64,000 bases of DNA, taken from Sisyra terminalis. Taxonomy: Eukaryota; Arthropoda; Insecta; Neuroptera; Sisyridae. A model generated the notes under the pieces. It made no database searches. It had not been told where the DNA came from and saw only the letters and a list, made by a program, of their open reading frames with translations. Shown here piece after piece: positions 23,540 through 35,214 of this stretch; the stretch's first letter is position 1; each line of letters opens with the position of its first letter. The stretch lies in NCBI GenBank assembly GCA_958496175.1, contig OY292278.1, positions 13,950,001-14,014,000 of the forward strand, written 5' to 3'. The translations under genes and the position numbers were made by a program.

Positions 23540-24601
23540 AAAATTAATTTTGAAACAAGTTGGGTCCTTTGGGCTTACCATTGCTATGTGATTGAAAAAA
23601 ATATTTTCTCAAATGTTTACCATGGCTAGTTTTACAAACAATCCAGTGGTCAAAATTTTTGACAAAATCTTCCAATAAAAACGTTTCTTTGCTATTTATT
23701 TGGACAATAATGTCGTATTTTAAATCTTGAATAGTTGGTTTAGGTATCAACATATACTTTGTTCTTAAAATATCTCCTTAAAAGAAACCCAGTGGTGCTA
23801 AATTGCATAATCTGACAGGTCAATTCATGTTTCCTCTACGTAAAATTATGCGATTTCTTTGATATTTTCACAAGTGTTATGGCAAGTTGCACCGTTTTGT
23901 TGAAAATAAACATCATCTTAGTTGATTCCATCAATTTGGAGCAAAAGTTATCGGATATCTTTGCGTGGTAAGATGCAGAATTGATGTAACTACGTTTTCG
24001 TTTTTTCAAATACATAAAGTTCCACATGTTCTTTACCATAAATCAAACCAACGAGTCATTTTTTGAAGATACATCGACTTCAGTTGATTTTCACGTGTCG
24101 ATTTTCATCGACCCAAATACGGCGATTTGGGTTATTAACATTTAATGTTAAATGCACTTCATTACTGAAGATAATTTTTGATGAAAATTGATCAATTGTA
24201 CGGTGCTCTCTAAAAGAAAATTGGCTGGAATTTTGACGTAATTAGATACTTCATGCTATAAATTTATGTTCTTAGACATTTCTTGCAAAAGCTAATCCTA
24301 GAAATGCTTAGTTCAAGTGATCGACGCGTTAATGATTTCGTTAGATCATCGTTTACATTTTGCTTCATAACATCGATGATATCTTGAATTCGAACAATTT
24401 TTGGTCTACCAGACTTAAATGGATCCTCAACAGAACCCGTTATCTTGAATTAATGCACCCAACAACCATTAGTAGTTTCATTTGAGCGGTTATACCGACC
24501 AAAATAATAACAAAATGTGTGAAATGTAGTTTTATTTTTTTTGCTTCTTTTTAGTATTCTTTAGTAACTTCAATGAGTTCTTCAGTTAAATACAATTCCA
24601 T
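23540..24601 (-). pseudogene. Tc1/mariner-superfamily transposase, nearly full length, dead
   Basis: Read across frames the minus strand gives a complete order of family blocks. The start is 'MELYLTEELIEVTKEY' (ATG at 24,601). The HTH region is 'GSVEDPFKSGRPKIVRIQDI' and 'LTRRSLELSISRISF' (like SxxRPKSGRPRTVRT...ISRRSQELGLS). The catalytic domain has 'IIFSNEVHLTLN' (FSDEAHF), 'NPNRRIWVDENRHV', 'SARYHAKISDNF', 'FQQNGATCHNTC' (FQQDGATCHTA), 'GNMNWPVRLCNLAPLGFLL' (WPPRSCDLTPLDFFLWG) and 'TIQDLKYDIIVQINS'. Usual length for the group is about 350 residues, and 1,060 bp fits. Both first and second catalytic Asp are Asn (24,161-24,163 and 23,894-23,896), and several frameshifts occur. The intact enzyme inserts at TA. 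Confidence 0.88.
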
Positions 24602-26542
24602 TGTGACATATGGCAAATATTCAACTAACAATGTGGCATATAGATGACACCAACAAATATGGGGTTCCGGGGTTAAATTGACCTATATTCCCGGTGCCTC
24701 ATTTGGTCAGTCCTTAACTGTTGAATGTTTACGAACCCAAAAATAGGTTTAGTTTTTCATAAAATTTAAGTTTTCCTTCCATTAGCATCTTTCCCTGGAA
24801 TATCCTGCAGGCTAGGGTAGTTTATTTTTGTTTTTAGAAGTTCCATGGCAGTAATTCCATTGTCATTTCACTTTTTTTCTGTATAATCCAGTATGAATCA
24901 TTTCCTCCGATTGTATCGTCTATTGAGTTAACTTTTCATTCTGGTAACTACTTTAATAATCATTCATTCCTCATTGACCTTGACAACCAAATGGTTATCA
25001 AGAAAACAGTGAAAATAGTAAAGATCAGCCAAAAAAAGTAAGATTTGTGAGTGGTAAATTTTATATAATTTATTTAGTAAAAATTTAATTTATACCAGAA
25101 ATGTTATTGAATATTAAAGTAGAACCGTTTATTTGCATATTTTCGAATATAATTGGTCAAAATGTATACTAACTTGTAAATCAACATACTTTTGAATGGA
25201 GGTTGCCTAAGTCTTCGACTTGGAAACAAGGCCAAATCAAGCACGTTACATTTGTGCAAATAAGTCGAATATTCTTTCAAATGGAAATAATTATAATTAG
25301 CAGCGGAAACAAATTTGAATTTATCTAGATCAACCAACACCCAACATGACAGCTATATATAATAAAAAGGCGTTAACAGCAAAACGAACATTGGTAACTT
25401 TCCATTTAGCAATGTATATGATTGATCGCTTTCCTTGCTTTTTCTAAAAAAACACAAAACGCAAAAAAATGTTTCGACAATTATAGCAGTTTGTATGCAA
25501 ATGATTTACTCGAACGGAAACCGGTTGGAATCAAATATGAAATCTACTTGTTGGCAACAAACGTTAGGTATATGTTCGCGAAATGTTCATATAATATGGA
25601 TGTAGATAACTTAGGATAGCTACGTTTCTAGTTATTATTATGCTAACACAAAATGCCAGCATAGAAAATATGCTGATATCAAAGATATATCTCTATGATC
25701 GTATTAGGTTTAATATATATATTATCCTTTGTACCATGCACGTTTACGTTCGCGTACACAGCCATAAAAGCCGTTTGAATAATAATATTTCCGAACAAAC
25801 CATTAAAGAAAGGCTTCCATTTCAAAATCCATTTTTGTAATAAAGTAGGTAATATTATATTGTAATATTCTCATAATTTAATATTTCAAATATGTACACG
25901 GTTAACCAACATCGAAATACGATAATTAATTAAACCATTTCGGTAAATAATGTTATATAATTCGCAATAATCGTTAAGTAAATTCGGTTTTATTTGGTCA
26001 AATAAAATTAAAGATGGAAATGAGTTTATTTCAGATTATATGAGTATGGAGCACGTAATTATGATCATTACAATAGTATCCCTCTTTTACGAAGAAAAAA
26101 AAACATTTTGAGGCAATTAAAGTTAATTTATTCCTAAAAAGTGTTCTTAATCGGGTTTTACAGATTTTTGGTAATTAAAGAGACTTTGGAGCTAATAAGG
26201 AGAGTTAATTTCAAAAAATTAAAAGCCATAACTGTAGAAATCTCGCAATATAATGTGTTGAAGAAAATACTAAAATTATTTAGCAATAGTAAAAATTCGG
26301 AAATTTTCCTGTTGTGTATTTTTTAATGAAGTCTTTCAGCATACAATTTTCTTAACAATCCGTTTTAATTCTATTCTGATTTATGAGAACCTTCTTTTAG
26401 TTTCTCTGCTATAGAAGAGTTAGAAGAGTTTTTCTGCTATTTCTAGAAGAAATCTTTCGTCATAGCATTAATTATAGTTGAAATTGAACAGACCTGCTTC
26501 TATGCAGCATATCTTTACATGCAGCCGAAAGATATTTATAAA
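24602..26542. other. no recognisable gene, about 1.9 kb
   Basis: The part next to 24,602 should contain the 5' end of the dead transposon, but no terminal repeat could be paired. Frames of 78 (minus, 25,104-25,340), 65 and 66 codons (plus) show no motif. The rest looks single-copy. Confidence 0.4.
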
Positions 26543-26912
26543 TGTGTATACAATATATAGGATATATTGCGGTCCAATTTAAGTAGTATAATTTAATATA
26601 ATAATATATAAGAATCATACCATAAACATAAATTATAACAGAAGTTCAAACAAAAATATTCGTGACGTATTGCCCAGAAACGTATTTCGATTGCCAAGCA
26701 ATCTTGATTGTGATCCAAAGTGATTCAAACTACTTAATGACCACTGAGGAAGATTGCTTGATAATCGAAATATGTATCTGGGCAATACGTCACGAATATT
26801 TTTGTTTGAACTTCTGTTCAAATTTATGTTTATGGTATGATTCTTATATATTATTATATTAAATAATACTGCATAAATTGGACCCCAATATATCCTATAT
26901 ATTGTATACACA
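26543..26912. mobile_element. 370-bp palindromic element with hammerhead-like core
   Basis: The left arm (26,543 to about 26,705) and right arm (about 26,747-26,912) are near-perfect inverted copies. The outer end of each is TGTGTATACAATATATAGGA, and inner blocks include GACGTATTGCCCAGA and its complement. The central 40 bp are unpaired. The right arm carries a hammerhead-like motif at 26,738-26,784 on the + strand. A half copy lies at 51,413-51,592 and a degraded one at 55,864-55,990. A 92-codon minus frame and a 66-codon plus frame are by-products of the palindrome. The combination of palindromic copies and a hammerhead-like motif recalls Penelope-like elements or retrozymes, which is an inference. 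Confidence 0.82.
26738..26784 (+). ncRNA. hammerhead-ribozyme-like motif, copy A
   Basis: Reading 5' to 3': stem I strand TGACCA (26,738-26,743); core CTGAGGA (26,744-26,750), which fits CUGANGA; A; stem II GATT/AATC (26,752-26,755 with 26,763-26,766); core GAAA (26,767-26,770); short stem III TATGTA; TC at 26,777-26,778, so the cleavage triplet is AUC; stem I partner TGGGCA (26,779-26,784), pairing with TGACCA at 5 of 6 positions. All core residues of a hammerhead are present. Stem III is minimal, as in the Penelope-like-element hammerheads. Activity is not shown. Confidence 0.55.
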
Positions 26913-28593
26913 GTATAATTGTTTAAAGTCAGCGAAAAAATCTTTGATTATATCTATGAATATTTCCTAGCTCATACCTATATAATCCAAGAGAGCCAAG
27001 GTACCAACTAAACTGTAGAGTTAAAAAATGAAAGCTTGTTTCTCTTTCCTCTTTTCATTTCCTGTATCTGCTCAGGATTTATCAAAATAGTATGAAAATG
27101 TTTTATCAAATTACCGAGATTTTTGTTTTGCAACTATTTTAATTTCTTTCTATCGAAGATTTTTAATGTTCCTTTATCTTTAACTATGAAAATTTTTATT
27201 TTTTTGTAAATATGTTTAACCCTCTTTACATTTTAGTACTTTGAAATACTAAAGAAGAGAAATATTATTAAAGTTGGCACACACAACCACAAACTTTTTT
27301 GTTTCGAATTCAAAATGAATTGTTATATTATCGTTTAATACATTTTTACGAACCCGAAACTGTGCTTGGTTTGAAAATCATTCCTTTTTTAACGACGTTA
27401 TAAGCTCTTGAAGTTTGGATGATTTGATAATTTTGATAATTTCTTCTGGCACTTTGATCGTCGATTTCATCCCTTAAACGCGGTTTGTTTTCAAAAAAAT
27501 TTGCACACCATGTACGAGTAGACTTATACTTACTTTTGATTAGCATCTTTAAAAATCAAATCGAAAATTTGACGATTTTCGTGAAAACTCAACGATGGTT
27601 AACCCACGGTTTGTAATCTTAATTCACCATATTTTTTCATTTATGGGTATGTTGTAGTTGTTGAGTATTACTCAATGTTACAATGACTAGTATTCCTCAA
27701 TTTTGACTTTTAGGATCAATTAAATGACGTAGAAACTTGAGAGTATAAATTTTTCTCCGTATTTTCAAAAATAATACCAAAGAAGTCAAGAAAGTAGTCT
27801 TGAATTATCAAGCAGTAAAAAGAAATTCTTCATCAAACTTTGTATTAATAAACTAGTTTTTCATTTACATGGATTATACTTCATGATGAATCAATATTTT
27901 AAGAAACCTTAACTAAGGTTTGTTATCTAAGATTACATCGGAATAGCTGTTTTACCAGGGATTCGCGTAGTTGACTAAAAATATGTTAAGGACTTTCTCG
28001 ATGATAGAGGTCTCAATCTACAATAGAATTATCTAATTAACTACGATTTTCATCAAAAATTTTAAATCCTTTTTGAATGGACACACCTGAATTGTGAAGC
28101 TTTACTATGCTTTTTTTCCAATCCAAAGGTCTGTGAGGAATCCTTAACGTTCCCTATTACATTTACAGTAGAGTAATTCTCAACGACCTCAATAAACTGA
28201 TCTCTGATATGTTCTTGAATTTCCATATTTCACATTGTACTAACCCAGATGTCCAAACACTATGATCCTAAAAAATATTCCACAATATTTAAAAAGACAT
28301 TGGATAGATCACATTTTTGTTTCCCAGAGGGTCCTATTACTATTTGGTGCTTCTCATCAAGCACTCAAATCTGGTGATTTTGGCTGGAATTTCTGCTAAA
28401 ATTAAAGTACATTTTCTTTTAATAATCATAATAATCATATTTGCAAATTGTAAACTTCTTTGTACAAACGCCATATACAGAGTAGCGCATAAATCGCATT
28501 ACTATTTTAAAATCAAATATCGTTTTTGTAAATTCGTATATTTGAATATTTTTTTTTTGTATGCAAAGCTTAATAATTGCAATTTTATTTTAA
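26913..28593. other. no recognisable gene, about 1.7 kb
   Basis: A 66-codon minus frame at 27,346-27,546 has a Trp/Arg-rich start (RTWCANFFENKPRLRDEI) faintly like a transposase helix-turn-helix, but nothing around it supports this. A 119-codon plus frame (28,317-28,676) overlaps the end of the next dead transposase on the opposite strand. It is hydrophobic and Lys/Tyr-rich without known motif. Part of the region next to 28,590 probably belongs to that transposon. Confidence 0.4.
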
Positions 28594-29335
28594 TTATCCA
28601 TGGAATTTTATGTCACGTAAATGGCCTCTATTTTCAGCTTCGCAAACACAAGCTCTTTGTAAGGTATTTCCCATGAAGTTTCTTAGCATCTGAGACTATA
28701 GTGATCTAATTTTCTCATAAAATTTTTGCTTTAAGTTGTTTGATAGTTCGAGATTAATTAACAAAAACCATTTTTTAAGATATCCCTAAAGGACAAAGTT
28801 TGATGCTGCCAAATCATGTGATTATGGACGACAAAAATTCAAAATTTCAAGAAATTATTTTATCATGAAATATAGCAATTAAAATTTGCATAGTGGCTTT
28901 TACCATATGTCTAGTTGCCTAGTTTTGTTGCCATCAATACCCTGCCATATTTTCTATTTAAGGTAGAACAAAATTTACCAGGTTTACTCTATAATGCTCA
29001 CCAGTCATAATAACTGCATTTTCATAAGAACCTTCAAAGGAGTTAAGGTCTAATAATCCTTTTTCCAGTTTCCTCACACCATACTGTAACCTTTCGTGGA
29101 TGTAAATGGTATACATAAATATTACGTGAATCAGCAATAGAACCCTGATCTCGAAAACACTTCACCTAGTTAATTATTATAGGCTTAGTAGGAGAATACC
29201 CAACATTGAAATAACGCATAAAACATCTTTGTGTTAAAATTAAAGAGTGTTTATTTTCAAAATGAAATTCAATTATCTTCACTCTTTCTTTGGTTGTAAA
29301 TTTATTCAGGGTTAAGTTTACAAAGGTTTTACTTT
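28594..29335 (-). pseudogene. Tc1/mariner-superfamily transposase with internal deletion, dead
   Basis: The minus strand gives in order 'NKFTTKERVKIIEFILKI' (N-terminal HTH, DUF4817-like), 'MRYFNVGYSPTKPIIIN', 'VKCFRDQGSIADS', then directly 'RNIYVYHLHPRKVTVW', 'FEGSYENAVIMTGEHYRVNL', 'WQQN*ATRHMVKATMQIL' (FQQDGATCHTA), 'HMIWQHQTLS' and the C-terminal 'RACVCEAENRGHLRDIKFHG' before a stop at 28,594-28,596. Compared with the family, about 90 residues between the HTH and the LHPxKVTVW block are missing, which removes the first catalytic Asp. The second catalytic Asp is Asn (28,922-28,924), followed by a stop. The group resembles the copy at 23.5-24.6 kb but is not the same element. Confidence 0.87.
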
Positions 29336-31145
29336 ATAATCCTGAAAAGGAACAAAAATAGTTCAATAAAAAATATATATTGCAATATAATAAAGTTAAG
29401 TAACTTTTGCAATATTTTATGTATATATATATAATTGCTAGTTAAATAAAAAAATAATCATAATTTAATTGATTTTGTCACAAGTTAGAAATAAGCTTGA
29501 AAATAGTGGATGAATAAAAGTATTGCATTAACTTGAAATTTTGTTTTTATTGAAATTTGAAGTGTCGTTATACCTGTACCAATATGATTGATTACATTTA
29601 GGGACTGTTAAATATTAATTTGCGTCAAAGAAAACTTAATCATTAAATGATTAAATTTGCACCTGAGTAGATATGAGCGACAACTAATTAAATGGCTTAA
29701 TGTATGCATACGTCGCACAAATTACACGACGTAATATAATTTTCTTTAAAGTTATTAGCACAAGTAATTCCCGTAAACCTTAAGAGGCTGGGAAAAAACA
29801 ATGACAAGATATATTACAATGCTTTTTATTACGGTAATCTCGATAGGCGTCGAGCAAAGTTTTTGATGAATTATAGTTATCTAGGCACTTACTTGCTAGC
29901 ATTAATTTTGGATAAATATGATAAATTGAACCAAAAGCGATCCTTAAACAAATGTTTTGGTTCACACGTGAGCTTTTGCACTTAGTCGCGAGGCCTATAC
30001 TTCAAAAAAAAGAAACATTTTGCAGAAAAATCAATTGAATTTTTTCAAACGTCTGCCAGTGTATTTTTTGTCGTTAGCAAAAAATTTAAATTCCGATCAC
30101 AAAAGGTTTGATTTTTGAAATTTTATCTTGAAATTACAACATAAAAGGGATAACTCTGTCATTTAATTTAGATTCAAATCACTAAAGGAAAATAAATTGG
30201 ACTGAAGCTCTATCAGGGGTTGAAACGAACGTTTTAACTTTATTTTTTATCGACTAGGTATCAATTTTTACTTGTAGATTGAATTAAATATTCAGTTTTA
30301 TGTTCGGATATTCCTGGCTAATATGTTTTTTTTGATGTCAATTGAAAACCATTAACCTTTTCAATTAGTGCAAAAAATATGGCGAATTGTTCGTGATTGG
30401 GAGCTTTTCCAATTGTTAAAAATGTAAATGAATGAGTTTTCTTTTCATTTTCTACAATGGTTTTTAATTCAAGGACTCGCGTTTTTTATTCGCTCGCAAG
30501 TAGAAAACCACCTCAATCGATCTGGCTATTATTATTTCATTATTGCTTGATTTATTATTAGAGGAAATCTTTTATTTTATTCTTTTGTATTGGTGGGTTT
30601 TTCATGCGTCGAAAATCCCAATTGGCCGTCCGTTTTATGTATTTATATCGTTTTGCTGGAAGGTTTAACATGTTTTTTTTTCAATTTCGTAAAGTCAAAC
30701 GAGAATTTTTTGCACAATATCTTATTCACAAGAGAAAATAGAAAATTAAAGATTTTTTTTGTTTCCTATTTGCACATGATTGTGATAAATTTAAGAAAAA
30801 CCAACAATAGGGAAATAATACTAAGAAAGAAATGATAGAATTTCATCCAGAAGCTGTACTCAATTTTCATCTTTTCAGTATTGCACTTGGAAACTAATGT
30901 CTTTATTTCTCCATTTAAAATATATTTCAGACTTCATCTTGATACTAATTCACTATTGACTATTCCCATACCAATTAATAAACTTGATGCTTCTTTAGAG
31001 AATGATTTAAAATGCCAAATAAATACCAGTTATTATTTTTTTAAGATGAAAAATTTTAATCAATTAAACCCAAACAAAATTGCATGAAAACGCTGTTCAT
31101 GTAAATTACATGAACATTGTCTAAGTAGCAATTCTAATTATAACT
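29336..31145. other. no recognisable gene, about 1.8 kb
   Basis: Frames of 61 (minus), 81 and 68 codons (plus) show no motif. A short TATA microsatellite lies near 29,420. No repeat partner was noticed. Confidence 0.45.
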
Positions 31146-31600
31146 CTGGAGGAAGATATCCAAATGGTTAGAATACCTATTAAGCCGAGATTATTATTGT
31201 TGTTTATATCTGGCTACTTTTGACCCAACTGTAGACGTCCAGGAATCTTTAAGTATATTGTGATTTTCGGCGAACCAAGAAATTACCGTTTTACAAGAAG
31301 TTTTTGCCTTAAATATTTGAAAAATACTGTTGCCCAGTTAAAAGTAATTCATTTTAATATCACTTTAATTCTGGAGGAAGATAGCTTAAAGGTTTGAATA
31401 GCTATTTAGTCAAGATTGTTACTGTTGTTTACATCTGGCTACTTTTGTCCCAACCGTACACTTCCTGGAATCTTTAAGTACATTGTGGTTTTCGGCGAAC
31501 CAAGAAATTACCGTTTTACAAGAAGTTTTTGCCTGAAATATTTGAAAAATAGTGTTGTCCCAGTTACAAGCGGATTCCTTCAGTTGTATGAAATACATCC
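31146..31600. repeat. tandem dimer, unit about 225 bp
   Basis: CTGGAGGAAGATA starts at 31,146 and again at 31,371. The units share TATCTGGCTACTTTTG or its variant, GATTTTCGGCGAACCAAGAA and TTACAAGAAGTTTTTGCC. They are roughly 85-90% alike by eye. The second copy opens a 116-codon plus frame (31,416-31,766), while the first copy is broken. I see no known domain. A relic of a two-copy array or a tandem-dimer SINE-like unit is possible. Confidence 0.8.
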
Positions 31601-31763
31601 AAAAAAAATTTTGAATAGTTTTGTAAACCATATTAATATCTTCCAAGGACATCTACAAGTTTCTACCCAACAGCTACTAGAAAATTCTAACCATTATTCC
31701 CAAATGGCTTTAAGAAGAAGTTTCTTCCTAGTAAGTCTTCTGTTAAAATATAGTTCTTGTGAT

Positions 31764-32192
31764 TAATACAAATTTTTAGAAGACTAGGATCAAAATAAGC
31801 AGTTAAAACTTGGTTTTTATTCGCGCCGTTTTGGCTCCTTTATTGAGTCTTCCTCAGGCATTCATAAACAATCGCTTTAACTTTGTCAATAATAATCCTT
31901 GTCATGATTCATTTCATAGATACGGTACTGTTAATGACAGTAATAATTAAAGCTTCCAGGATACATAAAAATTCAATAAAAATTAGTTATAAATGATACT
32001 CTTTAAACCTGACCGCTCAGCACTGCTAAGTCTCTCTATTATTACTTAATTATTACAAAATTAAAGCGATTGTTTAATAACGCTTGTTTAATTGAGGAAG
32101 GCTCAATAAAGAAGCCAAAACGTCGAGAATAAAAATCAAGTTTTAACTACTAATTTTGATCCTAGTCCTCTGAGAATTTGTATTAAACTGTT
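31764..32192. mobile_element. foldback element, arms about 125 bp
   Basis: The left arm begins TTAATACAAATTTTTAGA and contains GCCGTTTTGGCTCC and TTGAGTCTTCCTCAGGCATT. The right arm is its inverted copy, containing GAGGAAGGCTCAATAAAGAA, GCCAAAACGTCGAG and ending in GAATTTGTATTAA. The centre (about 31,890-32,060) is unique. The outward-facing CTGAGGA...GCCAAAACG block resembles a hammerhead core with damaged GAAA, but the stem I partner is missing. There is no coding frame. Confidence 0.8.
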
Positions 32193-32520
32193 ATCACTAA
32201 GGATCTACAATTTTATCATTAAAGTCCGTAATGTTTTCTCTCCAAAACTTGAAGTGGTCATTTTTATAAAAGAAGAGAGATGGACATTGGCTGTTAATGT
32301 TTTATGAGTAGATTCTGATTCCTATACCTTATTGCTTTTGAATCTTTATAGATCCTGGATTCCTAATACTATGGAAAGGCTATTAATAGTTTAAATATCA
32401 TTAACTAGAGTTAGGCATAATGATTAACTTGATAATTATTTTCTTATAATTGTCCTTGATTTTATAACTTAAAAATATAATTAACTTGTTTGACATGAAA
32501 ATTAATTATTTCTGAATATA

Positions 32521-33420
32521 TAGGGGAACCTGGGGTGGAACGGGGTACCTAAACTTGAATTACAATTCACGAGAAGTTTAAGGAAATAATCTCATTGTTT
32601 TGTAATTTATTTATTTATTTAATTCATTCTTTACAACTAAAAAAAGGTTTTATTGGTTTTAATTAATAATTGATATTAAAAATTTAGGTTTCAAAAACAC
32701 ATGGAAATTTCCCATTCTGCCCCGTTCCCTGGGGCACAATGGGAAATGAGCCTAGGGCGCAATAGGATACTTGTTATTGGCTTAGTTCGCAGATGAAGAC
32801 ACTGCCATCGTCGTGTTTAGCCCAACACATGCCAAATGTGCAAATTTTTGATAAATACTGCAGGAACACCAGCTTTCATTAGATTTGGAGTTTAAATCCT
32901 GACAGTATAAGCAGATTACCTCTGCATCTTCCGATCTTTCTTATATATGGACTACCGGCTAGTTTTCCTTATATATGTACGCACTATCTGCTGATAAAAT
33001 AAAAATGTCTATCCGAATGGGAAATACTATCTGAATGGTATATCCCATTCCGCCCCACCCATTGTGCCCCAAAGCACCTTTCCCACAAGCACAACTATTA
33101 TGGCAGGATATATTGGTTGTATTTGAATTATCACTAGGCTTTTAGTTGGTCAACAGTATGTTTTAACAAACATGGCATGTTAATATTCAATCAAAAAATA
33201 GAACATAGGATAATTACCTTAGTGTTACTTTGCAAAAATTAGAATTCGGAAACTTTTATTTCGACTTTTGATAAAAATAAAAACAACTGCAGTCTTCACT
33301 AGCGAAAGCCACTTTTAATAATGCAGCACAGTTAATTGAATATTGAGTATGATTTTCACGTGTTTTTGTCACCTGTAACAAGCGCTAATTCCATTTCCCA
33401 TTCCGCCCCGTATTCCCATA
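32521..33420 (-). mobile_element. pogo/Tigger-like element with GC-rich ends, about 0.9 kb
   Basis: The ends are TA-GGGGAACCTGGGGTGGAACG and, inverted, TA-TGGGAATACGGGGCGGAATG, imperfect inverted repeats with TA duplications (32,521-32,522 and 33,419-33,420). Subterminal copies of CCCATTCYGCCCC are seen near 32,711, 33,047 and 33,402, plus GGGGCACAATGGG motifs. These are typical of transposase-binding repeats. Within it lies only the C-terminal zinc-knuckle part of a pogo-type transposase, so the copy is non-autonomous. The ends are far richer in G and C than the surrounding DNA. Confidence 0.75.
32780..32940 (-). pseudogene. C-terminal Cys/His finger of a pogo-type transposase
   Basis: Minus-strand translation gives 'DAEVICLYCQDLNSKSNESW' followed by CSCSIYQKFAHLACVGLN. 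This matches the finger at the end of many insect Tigger/pogo transposases: CxxCx(n)WxxCxxCxxWAHxxC. Three of the expected Cys/His positions are kept and one Cys appears changed to Tyr (CSIY). The catalytic DDE_1 core is absent from the element. The identification rests on this short pattern and on the TA-flanked ends. Confidence 0.6.
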
Positions 33421-35214
33421 CCTTCTAAAGATTTTGTTGAGTTGAGAAGATTCTTCTTTTTTGATAGTTAAAAAGAATTCAGGTTAAACCCAACGATAAT
33501 TTTATGACTAGAATGGTGTGAGAATCTTCAACTCCAATTTTTTGTTTAACTCTTTGCAAAAGCTTCACTTACTACTGGTCACTAATCGCTAGAAGGCGAA
33601 AAAATTCGCTTCAATAAATTGTGATAAAAAATTCACAAATCATTTTTAAGCTGGCGAGATTATAAAAGCCGCAAATGTAAGCTTTGCAAGTCTCGGATCG
33701 GCTATCCCCAAATCCGGGTTTAATCTGAAATAGATATGTTTTTGAGTTTATTTAATAATAGTTTGGGAAAACGAAGCCAGTAGCCGTGGATAGTGGAGTG
33801 GCGACTAAGTCTTTTTTGTCGGGCTACGGCAAGTTATGGTGATTAAATCCCCATTAGTATGCATCTAATAACGAACAAGTGACTCGAAAATTTATTGCAC
33901 CATCAGCTCAAATAGAAAACATTCGTTTCGTATTCGCACGATTTTAAAAGGAAAATTTATTGTATGCAAAAAAAAGTTTTTTATAGCTGTATTGATTAGC
34001 ATAATAATTCAGGCAGGCTGAAAAAGTTTTTGTACTTTACAAAAACAAATTGCTGGGGAGCTATCAATTATTCAACTTTTATAAAATATCAGTTTCACCG
34101 TTGATTTTGTTCGTATATTTTTTATACATTTACATTAACTATCTAATTGATTTCAACTATACCAAAGCATGATGAAATGAATGATGCTTTTTATTTCACA
34201 TTTTTATATGCACAAAATCAATTTTAATCAAGCGTATTATTTTAAACTAATGCAATATGGGAGGAGATTGAAGGAGATTTTAACTTGGCGGTAAAAGTTT
34301 GCATGCAAATTATATTTGTGGAAGAACCAGAAAACGAAGAAAACTGCATTCAAGTTAGTTTTTATTATCTTTGATATAAGAAGATAAGCATTTCAAGTTT
34401 ATACCAACAAAGAGGCAATATGAATTCATTGAAAATATTAAAACGAGTTAAGAACATGTAGTTTTATATTAAAAAGCTTTTTATGTTTTTATGAAATCTG
34501 AAGAAGGTAACCGGCTAAAAATATATATTTCTATTTGGATTTTTCATTTGTGCTTTCAAATCTGAGTTTTCACTTATTAAATTTACGGATAAGCTCTTTG
34601 AAATTTCAAATAAATATATTTATTTTTAATTTCGCTAAGGTTTTCAAAGACTAAATGATTGATATGAGTATCAATCTGATATAAAAACTTTGATTAAGTG
34701 ATATTTAAAAATATAAAACAATAGGCAAGTAAATTAACTTATTTTTTCTTACATAAAAGTGCAATATAACACATTAATAACATAAATTTGGCAACTCCTA
34801 CAAATGAGGTAAATCCATTGGTTTTTGTACATAGCACTACGTTTTTGACGTTTTGTTTTGTACTACAATAACAGTTTTACTTATATTCTCGTATCCACTA
34901 TCCATCTATTTTTAATTAATTCGATAATTATATAAATATTAGCAAATTCGGTGAACGTTGTTTAGCCTGATAGTTGGCTTTTGTGCTTAAAGTGGGTTCA
35001 GAAATCATTTTATTCGACAACCAAAATAATTTAAATGACGATTAAAATTATATTTCATTTCAAAACATTCATCAAAATATTGATATTTTATATCTATAAT
35101 TTATTTATAAATTAACTGAGGGCATTAAAATTTAATGGAGCCATCTATTGGGCGCAGAAAAAAAGTGATTATAAACATAGTACCCACATGGAGGCTTCAT
35201 AATACGATATAGCA
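33421..35214. other. no recognisable gene, about 1.8 kb
   Basis: No frame of 60 codons or more occurs here. The sequence looks single-copy; 33,560-33,720 is less AT-rich but shows no motif. Confidence 0.5.

Noticed and set aside
26633..26911. Shared peptide NKNIRDVLPRY in frames at 26.6 and 51.2 kb as a conserved protein
   Set aside because: Both frames read through the same palindromic repeat; the shared peptide is a by-product of DNA homology.
27346..27546. 66-codon minus frame as a transposase HTH
   Set aside because: Only a faint resemblance, with no catalytic domain or ends nearby.
28317..28676. 119-codon plus frame as a gene
   Set aside because: It partly overlaps the end of a dead transposase on the opposite strand and has no known motif.
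31764..32192. Hammerhead in the 31.8-32.2-kb foldback
   Set aside because: CTGAGGA and a stem II-like pair are present in one arm, but GAAA is changed and no stem I partner is found.
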